DNA from: Parachlorella kessleri
Lineage: Eukaryota; Chlorophyta; Trebouxiophyceae; Chlorellales; Chlorellaceae
Direction: 5' to 3'
Assembly: GCA_001598975.1 (NCBI GenBank)
Contig: BBXU01002659.1
Coordinates: 1-60,887, forward strand
DNA: 60,887 bases
The notes beneath the pieces were generated by a model, which was not told the origin of the DNA, did no database searches, and saw only the letters and a program-made list of their open reading frames with translations. The translations under genes and the position numbers were made by a program. How positions within the stretch are numbered: the stretch's first letter is position 1; the number at the start of each line of letters is the position of its first letter. Below, in pieces: positions 43,894 to 55,968 of the stretch.

Positions 43894-46800
43894 ATGCGGT
43901 CTGGCTTCAATTTCGACGCCCTCAAGGCAGCAGCCAACTCCTTTGTGCAGAGTGCAGCCTCCACTGCTAAGGACCTTTCCAAGGCGGTGGCACAGGAGGT
44001 TGTGGGCGCCAAGTGCTTGCTAGACTACTCCCTCCAAGGCCAGGTGGCATCGGCAGGGCCTGGGTGCCTTTGGAAGGTGTACCGCGCTCGGGCCAAGAAG
44101 GAAGGCAAGTGGCAGGGCTTGCTGGTTTCGTCACTGTACTGAGTGAGCTTCAAGCACAATGTGCTATGGTATGCTGCAAAACCAACTGTTGCGTGGTGGC
44201 AGTATTGCTTGCTGCCACACCTTTTGAGCGAACAGTTTCCTGGGTATATTGCGGGTCGGTTCCCTGGCATTCCCCCTCCCCCTTTGCAAGTGTTGTGTAA
44301 AACCTTGATGCGAATGAGTGTATGCCGCTGTGCACCCCTGCTGAAATCCCTTAAAGCTACTGCCGATGATGTGCAGGCGCGCCCTACCCACTAGTGAGCG
44401 CCTGGATCCTTGATAAGCGTAGCCTACAGGGAGACCAGCACATTGGCAGCGGCAGTGGCGGCGGTAGCAGCAAGCGGCTGGAGGCTTTTCTGGAGCAGTG
44501 CAGGAGGGATGTGCAGGTGGGGTGGGCGGTCCTTGAAGTGGGGCTGATCTGATGTGGGCTATATGCTGCTGGGCTGGGAGAAGGGCCCGCATGTTGAAGG
44601 TTCCGGTGCTGCATCCCGCGGGAGCAAACGGTTGGGATTGCATGTGACAGGTATCTTATGACTCACATGACTGCAGCTAGGTCAAGTGCCGGGGGGGGGC
44701 TTAGGCGCTGGGAGCTGCAGGACTGTGGCATGGGTTTGTTCGCCCTAGCTTGGCAGCTCCACCCAGGCCGGGAAAGTCTGAAGCAGCTCAGCCGGGTGTG
44801 TTTGGTGTTTGCTTTTTGTGGTCACAACCCCACGGGGAACCATGTAAGGAGACTCTGCAATGAATGCAAGGGTTACATCCCATGGGAGCCTTCTAGGGAA
44901 TTCCAAACATGGAAGAGAGATGAGTATACAAAGCAAAACTTGCAAACTACGGCCTCCTTCCCACGAGAATCCTCCCCCCTTCCCCCCTTTCTCCATCTTG
45001 GACCCATGCGTGCTCCACCTTCCCTTACCCTGTCCTCTCCTGCAGCAGCATGGGCATGCCTGTTGGGGCATGGCGGTCATGTCAGGGGCATCAGTGTCAA
45101 GCGCCTTTACCTACCCAGCGCAGGGGCTGACAACCACACCAGCCTGCAGGATTGATCCCATGGTGCCTCGTAGGTGGATACCTTGCTCCAGTGATCAGTC
45201 TTGCTCACTCAATTTTTTGGGTGCCACGGGCCGAAGATACAGCTGTGTGTATCTCAAACTCCTCTGTGTACCACCTGCAAGGCCTTGGCCAACTAACAAG
45301 GGCGTCCCTGCGTCACAAGGGATGCTTACCACCAGTTTCAGATACACTTCCTACCCCATGTTGTTTGCAGCACCTGGCCCGCCTCAAGCACCCATCCATT
45401 GTGAGGCTGGTCCACCCGCTAGAGGAGACACGCACGCAGCTGGTCTTCATCACAGGTATGCGCTGGGTATCAGCATCGCTGCTTACAACCCTGGTCCACA
45501 CGTCCTGTCTATTATGCCCATTGCTTGTAAGGGCATAGAATCCATTTGTTGAGGCTGACCTGCTCAGCATCCTGCTGCGTCCCTCCAGCATCGTCTGCTT
45601 CTGAGCGCCACCTCTTGACTGCGGTGTAGCCGTCCTGGCCTCAAGCGTGCTGTGTGCGTTTTGCGTCTGCAGAGCCCATCTTCTCCTCCCTAGAGGATGC
45701 GCTTCATGGGGGCCATGGCCTGCACGCTGAGCTTGCTGAGGAGCGGCGCAGCGTGGCGCTGTCAGAGCTGGAGCTGAAGCATGGCCTGCTGCAGGTGTGG
45801 TGGTGGGGTGCCCTTGCTGTCTAGCCTACCTCCCCTCCTGAAGGGTCAAACTTTACTGCCCCCTCCATTGAGGTCCATAGTGACCATATGACCCAGGATG
45901 AATATGGTTGAGGGCCGCTGGTAGTGCCCCGGGACTGCGCCGGGTGTCACTGACCCATGGTAGGATCCCTGCGCTGCAACGGAATCTGCCGCAGACCACC
46001 TGCCCCTGCAAGGCGTCCTACCTGTTTGCAAAGCCAAGTGGAGTCCACTGATGCTGCCGCCAGGAACCAGACCTGCAGATTCATGGAGACTTTTGCTGGA
46101 GGACACATGCAACCGGGCTGCCACTTGCACATGTGGTGTGTGTGCAGGTTAGCGAGGGCCTCCACTTTCTGCACACCGAGGCGGGCATGGTCCACAAAGC
46201 AGTCTGCCCCGAGAACATACTCATCACGCGTTCAGGTGGGTCTTTGGACGGTTGGCGGTGTGTGATGGGAGGTTTGTTCTGAACGTGTGCAGCGCTACCC
46301 CAAGAACCTGTGTTATACGGAGGAGCAGTGTAGGTGGGGCAGCACCCATGCTTTGAATGTGGAGAGATTGGTTAGCTGTAGCGTTGATACCTCACACCCC
46401 CGCCTGCGTGCCTGCCTCCTCCCGTACCTACCTGTGTTTCTTGGCAGGGTTTTGTTCTGGCCCAGTGCATACCCCTTCTACCCTATTTTATGTTTGTGTG
46501 ATGGACACAGCACCAGCAGCCTACTTGCCGGCGGGCACTTTGGAGCTTGGCGGCCTTTGTTGATGCTCCCTCGCTTGATTTCGCCTGCAAGACATAAATG
46601 GAGCAGTGATGGAGATGATAAGGGCCGACTATATACCTAAATCAACAGCTCATATGGGGCCCCACCTTGCTGCCCTGCAGGATCCTGGAAGCTTGCCGGC
46701 TTTGGCCATGCCGCGTCACTGGATTACGCCCGGGATTCGGGGCTGCGGCCCTATGACTACTCCGACTCATCGCCGAGCCTGCTGACTCAAGTCGCACAGG

Positions 46801-49800
46801 TGGCCCAGCTTGTGCGCTGTAAAGGGTCCCTTTGCGCTACAGACTCTGCAACCCCTTCAGCCTCACAGCAGCCGACTGAAATGGGTCATTGTTAATCAAG
46901 TCAGCCTGAGCCGTGCTAGGGGCTGCAATCCTAGATTAGTTGCTCAGTTCCCCTCTCGTCAGCCAGCCCGCGCACCCTGGGGGTGCTTGCTGGAAGCTCC
47001 CCTCCCGTCCGCTGAGCCCGGCTGCCTTCAAGTGTGCATGCTTTGCCTGCCCTGGCTGCTGCGCTATGCTGGCTGCAGCCCCCCCTGCCATACACGGCCC
47101 CCGAGCTGGTGGCTGCGGGGCCTAGCAACCTCATATCCTCCTCCGCCGACGTCTTCTCCCTGGCGGCCGTGGCCTACGAGGCCCTGGCAAAGCAGCAGCT
47201 GCTGCCGGTGGGGTTCAGCCTGGCAGGTGGGGGCACAGCGTGCACAGCGGGGGCAAGAGTAGTTCTTTTTTCTTGCAACTCTGCGTGGGGTTGCTCGTTT
47301 TTGTGGTGAAGGCCGCTGGTAGGATGCTGGCGCGGCAGCATCTGCTGTCTGTGGTGTCGAGTCTGCTTTTGTGTGGTGTGTGTGTATGGGGGGGGGGGGG
47401 GGGGGTCAAGTGGTAAAACACTGTCCCAATTTAGCTCGCATTCAATGACTGCAAGGTTCCCAGTGTTTTAGATCTGGACGTGAATGGGAAACAATATTCT
47501 TTGGTGGTTTGTAGGCTGCGTGATCTGCTTGGCAGAGCTGTGTTGCTGCCCGGCACCGCTGCCAGTGGCCTGTCATGGTATATGAAGTTGTGTTTGGACA
47601 CCCTGCAGAGTGCGAAAGCCAGCTTGCGCTATGATCTGCAGTGGGTTTGCCTCGCTTACCCTCAACAAGCGGTTCTGCGCCAGACCCCAGCTGCTCTGCT
47701 GCTGCTGCCGCAGAGTATGAGAGCCGTGTGGCGTCAATAACCATGGTGGAGCTGAGCGGCTGCCCCATAGGCCTTCAGCAGGTGCTGCGCCAGATGCTGT
47801 CTGCCTCGCCTGCCGCCCGGCCGCCGGTGATAACGTTTTCGGGCAGCCAGTACTTCCAGGTAAAAGCTTGCTGCCCACCAGTGACCCCATTGAAGAGCGT
47901 GGGTGATTGGGTTGATGATACCATGGTACTGGTGCAGAGGGAGCCATGTAGGCTGGGTTGTTGGTGCTGCCAAGGCAGACTGCTTGTTCCGAAGCCATGC
48001 ACCGTCTCCCTGTGGTGGGGACTCTGGCCTCAGCGTATGGTGGAAGTGTAGGGCATCAGAGAACCTTGATCCAACTCGCAGCCGCAGCTTCTTTCTATGC
48101 ATCCAGGCAGTGCAGAGCGCTGCAGGCTGGGCGAGGCGACGCGTTTCAACAAGTCTGCCCATGGCAGCAGGCCAGCAGCCATGTGGAATGTAGCACCGGG
48201 CTGGCTTCCACTCAAGGGCTACTGTCAGGGCTACTCTCAGGGCTACTGTCAGGGTTACTTCAGGGCTACTCTCAGGGCTACTGTCCTCGTCGCTGCAGGG
48301 CGACGTCATGCTGCGGGGCCTGCGGTTCCTCGACACCATGCTGCAGCGAGACATGCTCCAGAAGGCCGCCTTCCTCAAGGACCTGCCATCCCTCTGCGCC
48401 CTCTTCGACCCCCGGGTGCTGCGGCTGAAGGTATGGGTGGCGGGGCGGTAGGGACAATACGTATTTTCGTTGTGCTTCTCAGTTTACGGGGCCGCACTTG
48501 CCTGGAAGGAACCTGTCCCTGCATGCACCCAGTTTCAGCTGGCGGAGCTGTGGCTGGAGGTGGGGTGAACGTCAGTGATGAGGGAGGAGGGGGGTGTCTG
48601 TCGTGACACACTGCCGATGACCCCCTGTGTGAACCATCGTATTGTTCTTCCCGGGAGGGCCCAGCAAACCATGCGCCTTGGTGGCACCACGTGGCCATGA
48701 TAAGCAGGCACCCCGCATATCCCTCCTTGCCAGCGTTGGGAACCTCCACCACAGGAGCTGACGCCAGGAGGGAGGGGGTTGGCCTGCCTGGAGGAGGCGC
48801 GGCGGGGGAAGTGGTGGGGCAATTGATAGCTCTGCCAGGGGCTTTGACCATGTGCCTTCCGTTTGCAGGCCCTTCCCGCTCTTGTCGCTGTTGATAGTCC
48901 TGCTAGGGTTGCTGCATGCTCTCTTGCTCCTGCCATCCTTCCGCTCTCGACCTGTGCATGCCCGCTTTGTTCTGCCGCAGGTGCTCCCGCCTCTTCTCCA
49001 GGAGCTTCGCAGTGAGGAGCTCCAGCCTCTGCTGCTCCCCATCGTACTCAAGCTGGTTGAGTGCCAGGATGTGAGTCCCCAAACAAGTCAATCCCAAACA
49101 ACTTATAAATTAGCTAAAATTAACAACTATAAAAATAGTTTATTGTGCCCAAAAAAGTCACCAGGATATGTTGTTGCTGCTGCTAGGGTTAGTGCTTGTT
49201 AGCTGTATTAATATGGCCTCCTGCACTGTCAGTTTTCATGCAGGGCATGGTAGCATGCCTGTGTTGCTCTCCTTGCTCCCCACACCCTCTGTGCAAGGCT
49301 CTCACTCACTACAGCACCATCGCAGCACTGTCACATCCACCCACACCATGTTGTGGCGTTGCTCCTGTGCAGAGCACCCAGTTTGCAGATGACACGCTGC
49401 CCACGCTGCGGCCGCTGCTGAGCACGGCCAAGGGGGAGGCTCTCCTACTGCTGACTCAGCAGGCGGGCCTGCTGGCGCGCGTGGCGCCCAAGGGCGCCGG
49501 GGAGGCGCTGGTGCCGCAGCTGTTGGTGCGGGCGGCTGAGCATGGTGAGCGCCGGCGGGGGGAGCAAAGTCTTGCGCCAGTCCACTACTTCCACTGTGTT
49601 TTGAAGATAGGCCTGCCACATGGCATGACATAGCTGCTGGTGGAGCGGCAGGGCCGATCAGGGCTAGCGCTAGTTCCTTGGCGCCGTGCTTGTGTACTGG
49701 TGCCCTTCAAGGCTGGGATGAGGTGGCCCAATGTGCAGGTCGAAAATGGCCTGTCCGGGGGCCATTGTCCTGTACACTCTTGGGATGCTGCCTGACGCTG

Positions 49801-52466
49801 GCTGCGCTTGCCGGCTCTGGCAGCCACCACGCTGCCTCCATGCCGGACAAAGCCTGGGGCATGAGAGGCACTCCCTGGATCCACCCGGGGCCTGCCGCTG
49901 CTCCCCTTCCACACCAGTTCTGGGATGCTACGCTGCACCAGGGATGCTGTTCAGCTGCAAATGTCATATGTAGTGTCCTGGTCTAAGATAACTCTTTGGG
50001 TGACGAACTACCGCGAGGCACACGCTGTGCAGGGGATGCCCGGTGCCATGAGGAGATGCTTCGGCAGGTGTCAGCGCTGGCAGACTCGCTGGAGTACGAG
50101 CCTCTCAAGGCCCAAGTGCTGCCGGCGGTGCTGGTGGGTGGGTGGGGGGTGGGGTTTGGGGGCCATCTGAGCGGGCATTGGTCCACACCTGGAACAGCAC
50201 GAGGTCGCCCACGATATTGATGTGCCAATGTGACTAGCGGCGGCTGTGCCTGACGCGCAGCATGTAGGGTTGCGGTTGTTGCTTTCCTGCGGGGGCAGGG
50301 ACGCCCACCCTTGGTTCATATTCTGGGGCCTCCTGACGTTGCTTCCCTGAAACCTCCCTGAGTCTCTCTTGCCCCAGTCCCAGCCAAAGTCTTATCCCAC
50401 CCACGTCCCTGCAGAGCGACGCAGCGCCAGCCGGCTGAGGAACTGCATTTGAACCCCATACACTCACTTGCAAACAAGCAGCGACCTGGGCAGCATGCCG
50501 ACCCTGGGTGCAGAGCCTGTGCCTAAATACCACGTCCGCGGCCGTGAGGGTGGGCGCCTTCCAGGCCCTGGTCCGGCTAGTACCCCGGCTGGACCAGGCA
50601 GAGGGCGTGGGCATGCTGGGTGCAACCGCCCAGGTAAGCAGTGGACGGCTTGTTGTTGAGGTGTTCCCTTGCCTTTTCTGGTCTGTTTTTGACAGGTTGA
50701 AGGGCACCATCAGGGTTCAGAACAGAGGCCAGCCGCAGAGGGCCCAAGCCTAGGTGCGTACATGCTCCACGCACACTGCCCCGCCGCAAGCACGCGTGCC
50801 CTCCCCGCATCACAAACTATAATGGCACGTCACAGCCATGGTCTCCTGCGGGCTTGTGAAATGCAGCAGTCACTGGGCACCAATGACACCTGTCCTTGCA
50901 ACCTCCACAGGTGACAGCCGTGGACAAGACCCCCGCCACCACCATGTGCGCCCTTGCCCTGGGTGAGGCCCTGGCCAGGCAGTGGGGGCCCCGTCTGGCA
51001 GCAGAGAAGGTGCTGCCCATCCTCTGCCCGCTGCTGGTGGTGCCCTCGCTGAACAACCAGCAGTTTGCAGCGGCGGTGCGCACCGTGAAAGACCTTGTGG
51101 GCAGGTAAGAAAAACGTTAAGGAACCAATGTGGAATGATGGCTGGTGCTGCTCGTGTGTACGCTGGGTTGCTGTCCACGTCCAAGTGGCCTGGTCAGCAG
51201 GAGAGCGTGAAAGCGCGTCACATACGGAAATGACCACATTGTTGACTGCCAGGAGTGTGGCCCGGCTCACTGAGAGGAACCGTGCAGAGGCTGAAGGCTT
51301 GATTGAAAGGGTTAATGGCAGTGATTGGGGTTTGCGGAGCTCTGCTGTGGGTACCAGCTAGACACACGGCTTTCACTGCAATTCGAAGCGCATGCGAAAC
51401 GGCCAAATATCCTGGCATTTGGTGCACCCATGGCTTCCTCGATGCCTCGTGATTTGGGAACCCTTTCTTAATCCCAACCTAGCAGGCTTGCGGCATACAT
51501 GTTTAGCAGTTGCATCTCACTCTGCTGGGCAAGTGCCGTGTCCAATGCAGGATTGAAAAGACCCGGGGTGGCGGGACGGATGGCGCCGGCAGCCCCACCG
51601 CGGCAGGCAGGCAGGCAGCAGCTGCCGCAGCAAGCGCCGGCAGCACGGGCGCCGAGTCTACAGACTGGCTGGCGACGACTTCCACCCTGCCACCCTCCTA
51701 TCCCCATGCCAAGGCCAAGGCAACGGCATTGAGCGGCTCCGCTGCGGGCAGCAGCCTCAGAGGTGGTACCGGCAGCCCCGTGGCCACTGCTCGCCGGCCT
51801 GGCAGCAGCAATGTCAGCAGCGCGGGCTCCCAGGCAGGGCTGTCTGGGCCCTTGTTCGGCACCGGCGTGTCGGCGGGGACGGCAGAAAAAGGCACAGCAG
51901 CGGCACGGCCGGAGCTGCGGAGCAGCAGCGGCAGCTTAGGTAGCGGCGGAAGCCTCAGCGGCACAGTGGGGTTGGGCGCCGCGCCTGTCAGCCAGCAGCG
52001 CTCGCCGCTGGGGGCGGCAGCAGCCACGGCGGCCACACAGGGCGCCGGCCCTGTGGACCCCTTTGCCTGGCCCCCACCGATCCACCAGCAGCAGCAGCAG
52101 CAACAGCGGCTGGGGACAGGAGGAATGGGTACAGGCCCTGCCATGGCGGGAGTTCCACTCTCAGGTGGGCCCCCCAAGGGTGGAGCCCCCATGCGGACCT
52201 CAACAGCAGCCAGCAGTGACCCCTTCGCGGGGCTGGACCTCACGCCCCAGGCGGCAGGATCCAATGCTGCCGGCCGGGCCGCGGGTGGCGCCAGCGGCGG
52301 AGGGATGCTGGGTGGTGTGGTGGATCCCTTTGATGCGCTCACGCTGTCGGGCACGGGCAGGGGTCCCTCCAACCAGCAGCAGCAGCAGCCGGTGCGGCAG
52401 CCGCAGCAGGTCGCTGGGTGGGGTGGAAGAGGCGGGGCACCTGGCCCTGGAGAGTCTTTGATTTAA
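43894..52466 (+). CDS. SCYL2: SCY1-like protein 2 (SCYL2/CVAK104) pseudokinase
   Basis: Exons 43894-44104, 44377-44516, 45371-45455, 45673-45794, 46148-46235, 46681-46799, 47079-47226, 47714-47859, 48299-48430, 48981-49070, 49373-49544, 50033-50133, 50514-50633, 50911-51104, 51551-52466; 927 residues, near the length of animal SCYL2. The N-terminus FNFDALKAAANSFVQSAA is diagnostic. The kinase-like fold follows, with VSAWILDKRSL, LARLKHPSIVRLVHPLEE, HKAVCPENIL in place of HRD, and LAGFGHAA in place of DFG, so it is probably catalytically dead. HEAT-type repeats run from PLPYTAPELVAAGPSN onward (VLPPLLQELRSEELQPLLLP, QVLPAVL and others). The C-terminal tail is Gly/Ser/Gln-rich and has three DPF motifs (codons 52056-52064, 52218-52226, 52323-52331), the kind that bind the AP-2 appendage. 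Expected role: clathrin-coated vesicle traffic. The first intron has a GC donor at 44105. The ATG at 43894 is the first Met of the conserved block. Confidence 0.92.
47389..47407 (+). repeat. Poly-G tract in SCYL2 intron
   Basis: About 18 consecutive G residues after TATG. Homopolymers of this length are prone to sequencing error and may form a quadruplex. It lies in intron 7. Confidence 0.75.
48213..48284 (+). repeat. 12-bp minisatellite before a SCYL2 splice acceptor
   Basis: Six tandem copies of a unit close to CAGGGCTACTGT / CAGGGCTACTCT (one is 11 bases, the first 13), 72 bases in all. The array ends 14 bases before the acceptor of exon 48299-48430, so it occupies the usual branch-point and pyrimidine-tract zone. 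Confidence 0.85.
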
Positions 52467-52994
52467 CAGTGAAAGCCTTGCTAGGGGGTGTTCAGATCCG
52501 TCCTTGCCTAGGCAACGGTGGTGGCACCTCACTAAGCTGATGCTACTTGGTAAGCGGCCGCTTCTGTTTGTTGTAGGCGGTCTTTGGGGTCGCTTATAAT
52601 GGTGCGGCACCTTGCTTGTCAGTCCTATTCATCTGCTACCGTGACTATGTATCCCTTCGTGCGCTGCTTGGAACTGGCCTATTACGAAAAGACCCAGGAC
52701 GTGCAACCAGCTTGCCATCCACAGCTCCACAGGGTTCGCCCAAGACAGTGAGTCTCAGGGCAGTCAACGTGGAGGCGCTCACCGCAACGTGCTTTGCTAT
52801 GCCTGCAACGGGATTTCTCCAGCAGACGGAGAAGCTTAAACACTTCCAAGTTGCTCGCCTTGGCGCTCGCGCTTTGGCTGCTCCTCAAGGGCCAAGCAGG
52901 ATTGCGGTGCAAGGCACTCTCGCTTTGGAGTGGCACTTTAATGCAATACGCCATGGCTTCGGAGGCGTTGTGAGCCAGGGCTTCAGTCGTGATC
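52467..52994. other. Intergenic, SCYL2 to plastid-protein gene
   Basis: About 530 bases. A plus-strand frame is open through much of it but its reading shows no family features and it is out of frame with the next coding start. It should hold the SCYL2 3' end and the next promoter. No TGTAA was seen. Confidence 0.4.
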
Positions 52995-55137
52995 ATGATG
53001 GTGCACCCGATGGCCGCAGGGACCCGGGGCACGGCAAACGGGAAGGCAGGAGTTCAGCTTTACAAATTGAAGACTGCCAGTCCAAGCAGGCCCTGGAGAC
53101 TGAGGGTGGCCTGCAGTGCTGGCAGCCAAGGCTTCAGGCCTATAGATCCCACAGCCGGCAAGAAGTTAACAGTTGCCCCCCTAACTCCGAAGGCACCTCC
53201 GAAGAGCCTGACAGAGGTTCCTGCCGGTGGACCCAGGGTAAGCAGCAGCAACACGGTTGCCTCAGCTGCACCGCGTGGGATGCTTGCGTTTTTTTGATTT
53301 TTTGGAGACACAATACTAATATACAGAATACCCATACTTGCGACTTGGCTGATGCAGCTAGCACCTCCTACACCGCTGTCTAATCCTTGCTGTCACGTGC
53401 ATCCCATCCTTATACTGGCTCTGCCATTCAGCCTGCCGCTCAGTGCCAGGTGCTACTGTTGCCGGAAGTCCCCCTAAGAGGCGTGGTGCACAAGGTAGCT
53501 GAGGGCTTCAAAGCTAGCTTGTATACTGTCTGCAGGGCGTGTTCCTGGTGGGGTTCCGCGCTGAGGATGGCGAAACACTGCGCCGCTGGTTCCAGCAAAT
53601 GGAGCCTGGGTTTGTCGTCTCCCACTGCCCAGCAGCTGTGCTGGCTAATCAGGCAGCAACGCTGAGGCAGGCTCTGGGCTTGTCGGGGATTCCGGTGGCA
53701 CCAGCACAACCGGTGTCGGTGGCGGCAGCAGGGACAAGCGACGCGGCAGCAACGCCCGCATCGAAGGTGCTACCACCTGCGGCGTCAGCGTCAGCAGAGG
53801 GGGTCAAAAGCGCGGCAGCTTCTTCCCATAGAGCGGATCAGGTGGAGATCCCTGCATCTCTGCCAGAGGAGCAGCAGCATGAGCTGCGGCTGCCTGAGCA
53901 GGCCTGGGAGCCGACCCCAGCCTGGGTCCCTCCTGTGGTGCTCTTCTCCGGCATGGCAGGGGAGGAAATCGTCGGCCTGATAGAGCTCTGGCCACAAGAG
54001 CTAGGCAAGTGCACGAGCGGGCTTTTGATGGGTTGGGCTACATAGCCCGGGCATGCGGGGGCAGTGCTGGCATTGGAACCACCCCGCCCCTGTTCATCAG
54101 TTTGCAACAGTTTCTTAGACAGTAGTAGGCCCCCCTCATGACCTCATCTACCTTCTGAGCAATCTTGCCCCTGCAAACAGATTGGGGTGCCTTGCTTGCA
54201 GACCAAGAGGCAACCTCATTTGCGGCTGTGAGCGAGGGACTGCTAGATAAGCCGCTGTCAAGGCTGGTCCTTGACATTGCAAGGGCTAAGCTCCAGGACG
54301 TCACTTCAGCCCCGTCAGGGCCAAGTGAGGCACCAGTTGCTGCTGCTGGTGCACCTGAAGCAGCTGGAACACCGCCAGCTGGCGATGGTGGTGATAGTGG
54401 TGTGATGGAAACGGAGGATATGCCAGCCGAGGATGAGTCAGGTGGGGGTGGAGGGTGCTTCAGGCTGCTTGCGTGATGGGAAAGGAGGGGTATGTGTGTG
54501 GTGGTGGAGGGGGGGGGGGGGGGCCTCCCTTGGCGTCACCAAAAGCTGGGTATAGCCGGAAAGGCTTGTCGGTAGGTAAGGTATGGGTGCCTCTGGCACC
54601 TACGCATGGCGTGTGGTTTGCTGCATGGCAAGCCCCCGTTACTTTTCAGTCTCATAGGAGTGCTCTTCTATTTCAAGGACACGGCATGCCTTGTCACTCT
54701 GGTTCTCTCCTGAAGTGCCTGCTCTGTTGCCTGCTGGAGCTGCTTAACCCGGATCTCTGCAAGGATTGGTGCACGATTCACTGAATGGCCGGGCCGTGTC
54801 CCTTCTTTTCTCCTATGTAGGGCTAAGTTCAAAGGTGCGGGAGTACATGCTAGTGAATGCAGCAGGCGAGGTTGAAAGTGAGGCCCTGAGCTTACCGATA
54901 CTAAGGGAGAAGCTCCGCAACAGGGTCCGAGAGAAGCAGGACAAGCAGGCGGCTGGAGAGGCTTCAGAGGGCGAAGTGCAGAAGGGGAAGAAGGCGAAAA
55001 AAGACAAGCAGCTCGATCCAGAGGACGACCGTGTAAGGGCGGCTGTCCTGGAAAGCAAGAAGCAAGGCCGGGCAAAGAGCACAAAGAGCGGCGGGTTTGG
55101 GGCCGCTGGCGGTGGCAGGCCCCGGGGCTTTGGCTAA
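52995..55137 (+). CDS. Predicted plastid protein with two related domains (DUF3783-like)
   Basis: Exons 52995-53237, 53450-53494, 53536-54004, 54181-54441, 54821-55137; 444 residues. The start MIMMVHPMAAG is followed by a Ser/Arg/Ala-rich region through SRPWRLRVACSAGS, a typical transit peptide and cleavage region. Domain 1 contains VFLVGFRAEDGETLRRWFQQ and SHCPAAVL. Domain 2 contains VVLFSGMAGEEIVGLIELWP and WGALLADQEA. The shared pattern (hydrophobic strand, G-F/M, acidic helix, then a second strand) suggests an internal duplication of a small domain that resembles DUF3783; that name is tentative. The C-terminus is basic and Lys/Gln-rich, ending in SGGFGAAGGGRPRGFG. The donor at 54005 is GC (GCAAGT). 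Function unknown. Confidence 0.65.
54511..54527 (+). repeat. Poly-G tract in intron
   Basis: About 15 G residues in a G-rich intron of the plastid-protein gene. It is a possible quadruplex and a likely site of sequencing error. Confidence 0.7.
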
Positions 55138-55968
55138 GCGGCGATGCTTGTGAAGAGCGGATGCTGCTCTTCTCTGGTGGAGGGGCCGCCAGTTGCAGCA
55201 GTACAGAAGAGTGGTCATGAAGGCGGAACAGGTTAGGACTGTATGTTGGCAGTGTCGGCGTCATGAGGGTGTTGCTGGCGGTAGGGGCAGGGGTGGAAAC
55301 CGAAGTGAGCATTGTACACGGCTCTATGACTAGCCCCTGCGTCAGTGCAGTGACAGCCAGGGCACCGCTGGAGGCTGGAGAGCCAGAAGTCAGCCAGGGC
55401 ACCGCTGGAGGCTGGAGAGCTATAAGTCACTAAGCTTGCCAGGACCGCAGAAGGCAGCCAAAACATAAGTGTACACCATCGCAGAGCATCTTTTGCACTG
55501 TCTAGAGGCTCCACGTGGTTGAAGTATCCATGCAGGGTTCCCTTGAAAGCTTCAGGCTTGAGTTCTGCATTTGGCATGCTGCATGCCAGGCTGCCTGATG
55601 CCATGGAACCCCCAGTAAATGCACATTATTGCATTTTTGAGTTGGGATTCAGGGGGGTCCACCAGGAATCGTGCAGATGCGTTCATCAGGCGATGGCTCG
55701 TTTTTCCATGCGCTGTAATCGTGGCGTTGTGCCTCCCTTGACAGCTGTGCTCCTCGGCGGACCGCTGACTGCTCCTAACTTTGCCACGCCAAGTCCTGAC
55801 AGGTGGGGAGGCCTTATGAGCCTATCGAAGCTGCAGTCGACGTTCATCGGACACATCCAACAGGGCATGGCAACCCGTACACGTGATGGGCCGGCAAGCG
55901 GCATGATCGCCCTTGCTGCGGTGCAGGGGTTCCAACTAGCCAGCTCAACAAGTGGTATATAGAGAAAG
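55138..55968. other. Intergenic, plastid-protein gene to Y14
   Basis: About 830 bases with no recognised gene. It contains a direct tandem repeat at 55353-55425. A 123-residue minus-strand frame (55604-55233) crosses the repeat but has no homology feature I recognise and would sit in the 3' region of the upstream gene. Confidence 0.4.
55353..55425. repeat. Tandem direct repeat, ~36-bp unit
   Basis: AGCCAGGGCACCGCTGGAGG followed by CTGGAGAGC occurs twice in a row, separated by a few bases (CAGAAGTC). It is non-coding as far as can be seen. Confidence 0.75.

Noticed and set aside
48213..48284. Direct repeats considered as a CRISPR array
   Set aside because: Units are 12 bases with no spacers and lie in a eukaryotic intron; this is a minisatellite.
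51698..52372. 224-residue minus-strand frame opposite the SCYL2 tail
   Set aside because: GC-rich low-complexity coding DNA is open on both strands; the plus frame is continuous with the SCYL2 HEAT region.
55233..55604. 123-residue minus-strand frame in the intergenic region
   Set aside because: It crosses a tandem repeat, has no recognisable feature and would lie in the 3' region of the convergent gene; not called as a gene.
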